Shown: piece by piece, positions 49,294 through 50,228 of the stretch
How positions within the stretch are numbered: the stretch's first letter is position 1
Layout of the letters: the number at the start of each line of letters is the position of its first letter
Source of the DNA: Mesostigma viride
Lineage: Eukaryota > Streptophyta > Mesostigmatophyceae > Mesostigmatales > Mesostigmataceae
NCBI GenBank assembly: GCA_009746045.1
Contig: RPFO01001669.1
Location: 1-50,228 of the forward strand
Direction: 5' to 3'
Length of the DNA stretch: 50,228 nt
Notes under the pieces: model-generated
The model's database searches: none
Told to the model about the DNA's origin: nothing
The model's input: only the letters and a program-made list of their open reading frames with translations
Made by a program: the position numbers and the translations under genes

Positions 49294-50228
49294 TTACAGG
49301 GCACGCGGGGCGGCCAGTTGGTTCATGACAGCTGCATAGCAGGACTCTGCGGAGTCGTAGCGGAAAAACGGGAAGCACAGGTCGTGCTTGGAGTCCTTGC
49401 CCTCGCAGATGGGGCAGGAGACACTCTTGGTGCCAGCCTCCCGCAGAGTGTCGAGGACGCACTCGCTGCAGACGACGTCGTTGTCGATGCTGTGGCCGTT
49501 GGCGGTGAAGAGGTAGTGCGCCTTCTTGTTGCACACCTTGCAGGTCTTGGAGGGCACGTCCAACTGGTGGTTGCAGCCCATCTGCTTGCTGGCAGCCTTG
49601 ACGCCGCAGAACTTGTTCTTCAGATGCTCGAACTCCTTGGTGCCGGGAGTGACGGTGCTGGTGAGGTTGGACTCGGACAGCGTGAAAGAGACGAAGCTGA
49701 GGTGGGAGACATAGTTGCGCTTCTCGCACTCCCACTTGATCCTGGAGATCTCCTTGGTGAAGTCGCTCTTGAAGTTCTCGATGTCGACCTTGGGCTTCTT
49801 GATGGCGTCGTTGAACAGCCCGCAAGACCTCAGGTAGTCGTTTGTGTCCTCCTGCTTCCTCTTGTAGCCACCGCGAAGAAAGGGCTGGTCGCGCTCCTCG
49901 ACCTTGACGTTGACCTTGCCAGGGTCGGTGGGGCCGGTGAGAGCAAAGTTCGGCTCAGAGACGGTGTAGGTGCCTGGCGTGGGCCACTTGATGAACTCGG
50001 CGGTGTCCTCCATATCCGGGTAGATCTGGAGCAGCTCGGGGAACCTCTTCTTCGTCCGCTCGTGCTCGAACGCGAACTGCTCGAATGCGGGGTCCCAGCA
50101 GCTGATGCAGTGCTCGGCCTTGCCGTTGCAGTCGATCTTGAGGAGATCCACACGAGTCGCTTCTTGCACTTGGCGCAGTCCTTCGTGGGGATGCTCTTCA
50201 GCATGTTGTTCTGCTGAAGGTACTCGCA
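49294..50228 (-). CDS. RING-like zinc protein, 5' end outside the window
   Basis: Frame from 50169 to a TAA at 49294; its coding continues upstream in another frame (with KDCAKCKK) to the window edge, across an A2 or G run near 50160. Visible zinc motifs: CISC near the N-terminus, then Cys210-x2-Cys213 (CKVC), a His at 226, Cys234-x2-Cys237 (CSEC) and Cys252-x2-Cys255 (CPIC), spaced like a RING with one ligand unclear. RING proteins are usually E3 ubiquitin ligases. The body contains DAIKKPKVDIENFKSDF. Conserved 3' element on the minus strand 54 bp after the stop. Likely an early regulatory protein. Confidence 0.65.
   Translation of the reverse strand, partial: RVPSAEQHAEEHPHEGLRQVQEATRVDLLKIDCNGKAEHCISCWDPAFEQFAFEHERTKKRFPELLQIYPDMEDTAEFIKWPTPGTYTVSEPNFALTGPTDPGKVNVKVEERDQPFLRGGYKRKQEDTNDYLRSCGLFNDAIKKPKVDIENFKSDFTKEISRIKWECEKRNYVSHLSFVSFTLSESNLTSTVTPGTKEFEHLKNKFCGVKAASKQMGCNHQLDVPSKTCKVCNKKAHYLFTANGHSIDNDVVCSECVLDTLREAGTKSVSCPICEGKDSKHDLCFPFFRYDSAESCYAAVMNQLAAPRAL

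Noticed and set aside
49318-50217. A 299-codon plus-strand frame
   Set aside because: Exactly antisense to the RING-like gene, made of Leu/Val/Asp/Gly produced by the GC-rich third positions of the real gene.

Overview
The window looks like part of a large double-stranded DNA virus of a eukaryote, or an integrated copy of one. The evidence is: a superfamily 2 helicase of the poxvirus D6/D11 type, KilA-N domain proteins, small Cys/His zinc-motif proteins common in giant viruses and phages, very long mosaic LamG fibre proteins, several one-pass membrane proteins, dense gene packing on both strands, TATA-like boxes just ahead of the start codons, and T-runs just after several stop codons. I see no major capsid protein, DNA polymerase or packaging ATPase, so I cannot say whether it belongs to Nucleocytoviricota, the mirusviruses or another lineage. 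No host can be named.

Layout. 1-8.8 kb: two small minus-strand secreted or membrane genes, then one giant plus-strand adhesin/fibre locus (LamG repeats ending in a SPRY-like module). 8.8-9.7 kb: a second, short fibre-like protein with the same N-terminal plan. 9.7-11.8 kb: an adenosylcobalamin-dependent (class II) ribonucleotide reductase. 11.8-18.5 kb: minus-strand membrane proteins, including a long two-PAN-domain protein that is split by a roughly 2.1 kb tandem mobile element. 18.5-20.5 kb: the helicase. 20.8-24.2 kb: small membrane and putative structural proteins. 24.2-34.7 kb: three long, low-complexity, possibly virion-internal proteins sharing an N-terminal tag, plus one divergent replication-like gene. 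34.8-38.7 kb: two zinc-motif genes flanking two KilA-N genes, then a membrane-anchored 2-oxoglutarate oxygenase.

38.7-50.2 kb is a different compartment. Genes here are spaced out, and five share a common design: TATA or TATA-like box about 70-83 bp before ATG, pyrimidine-rich leader, ATGGC start context, and a TATTTTTAATGAAAA-type 3' element. They encode CxxC zinc proteins, a chromodomain-like protein, an F-box-like protein and a RING-like protein, which suggests regulatory (early) functions. At 39.96-41.25 kb lies a large imperfect palindrome with AT-rich tandem repeats at its centre, the best candidate for a replication origin.

About twenty apparent frameshifts occur, most of them in homopolymer runs, while other very long genes are intact. 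This looks like uncorrected long-read sequence rather than gene decay, so many split genes below are reported as fragments of single genes. All domain calls are by eye; no database search was run.
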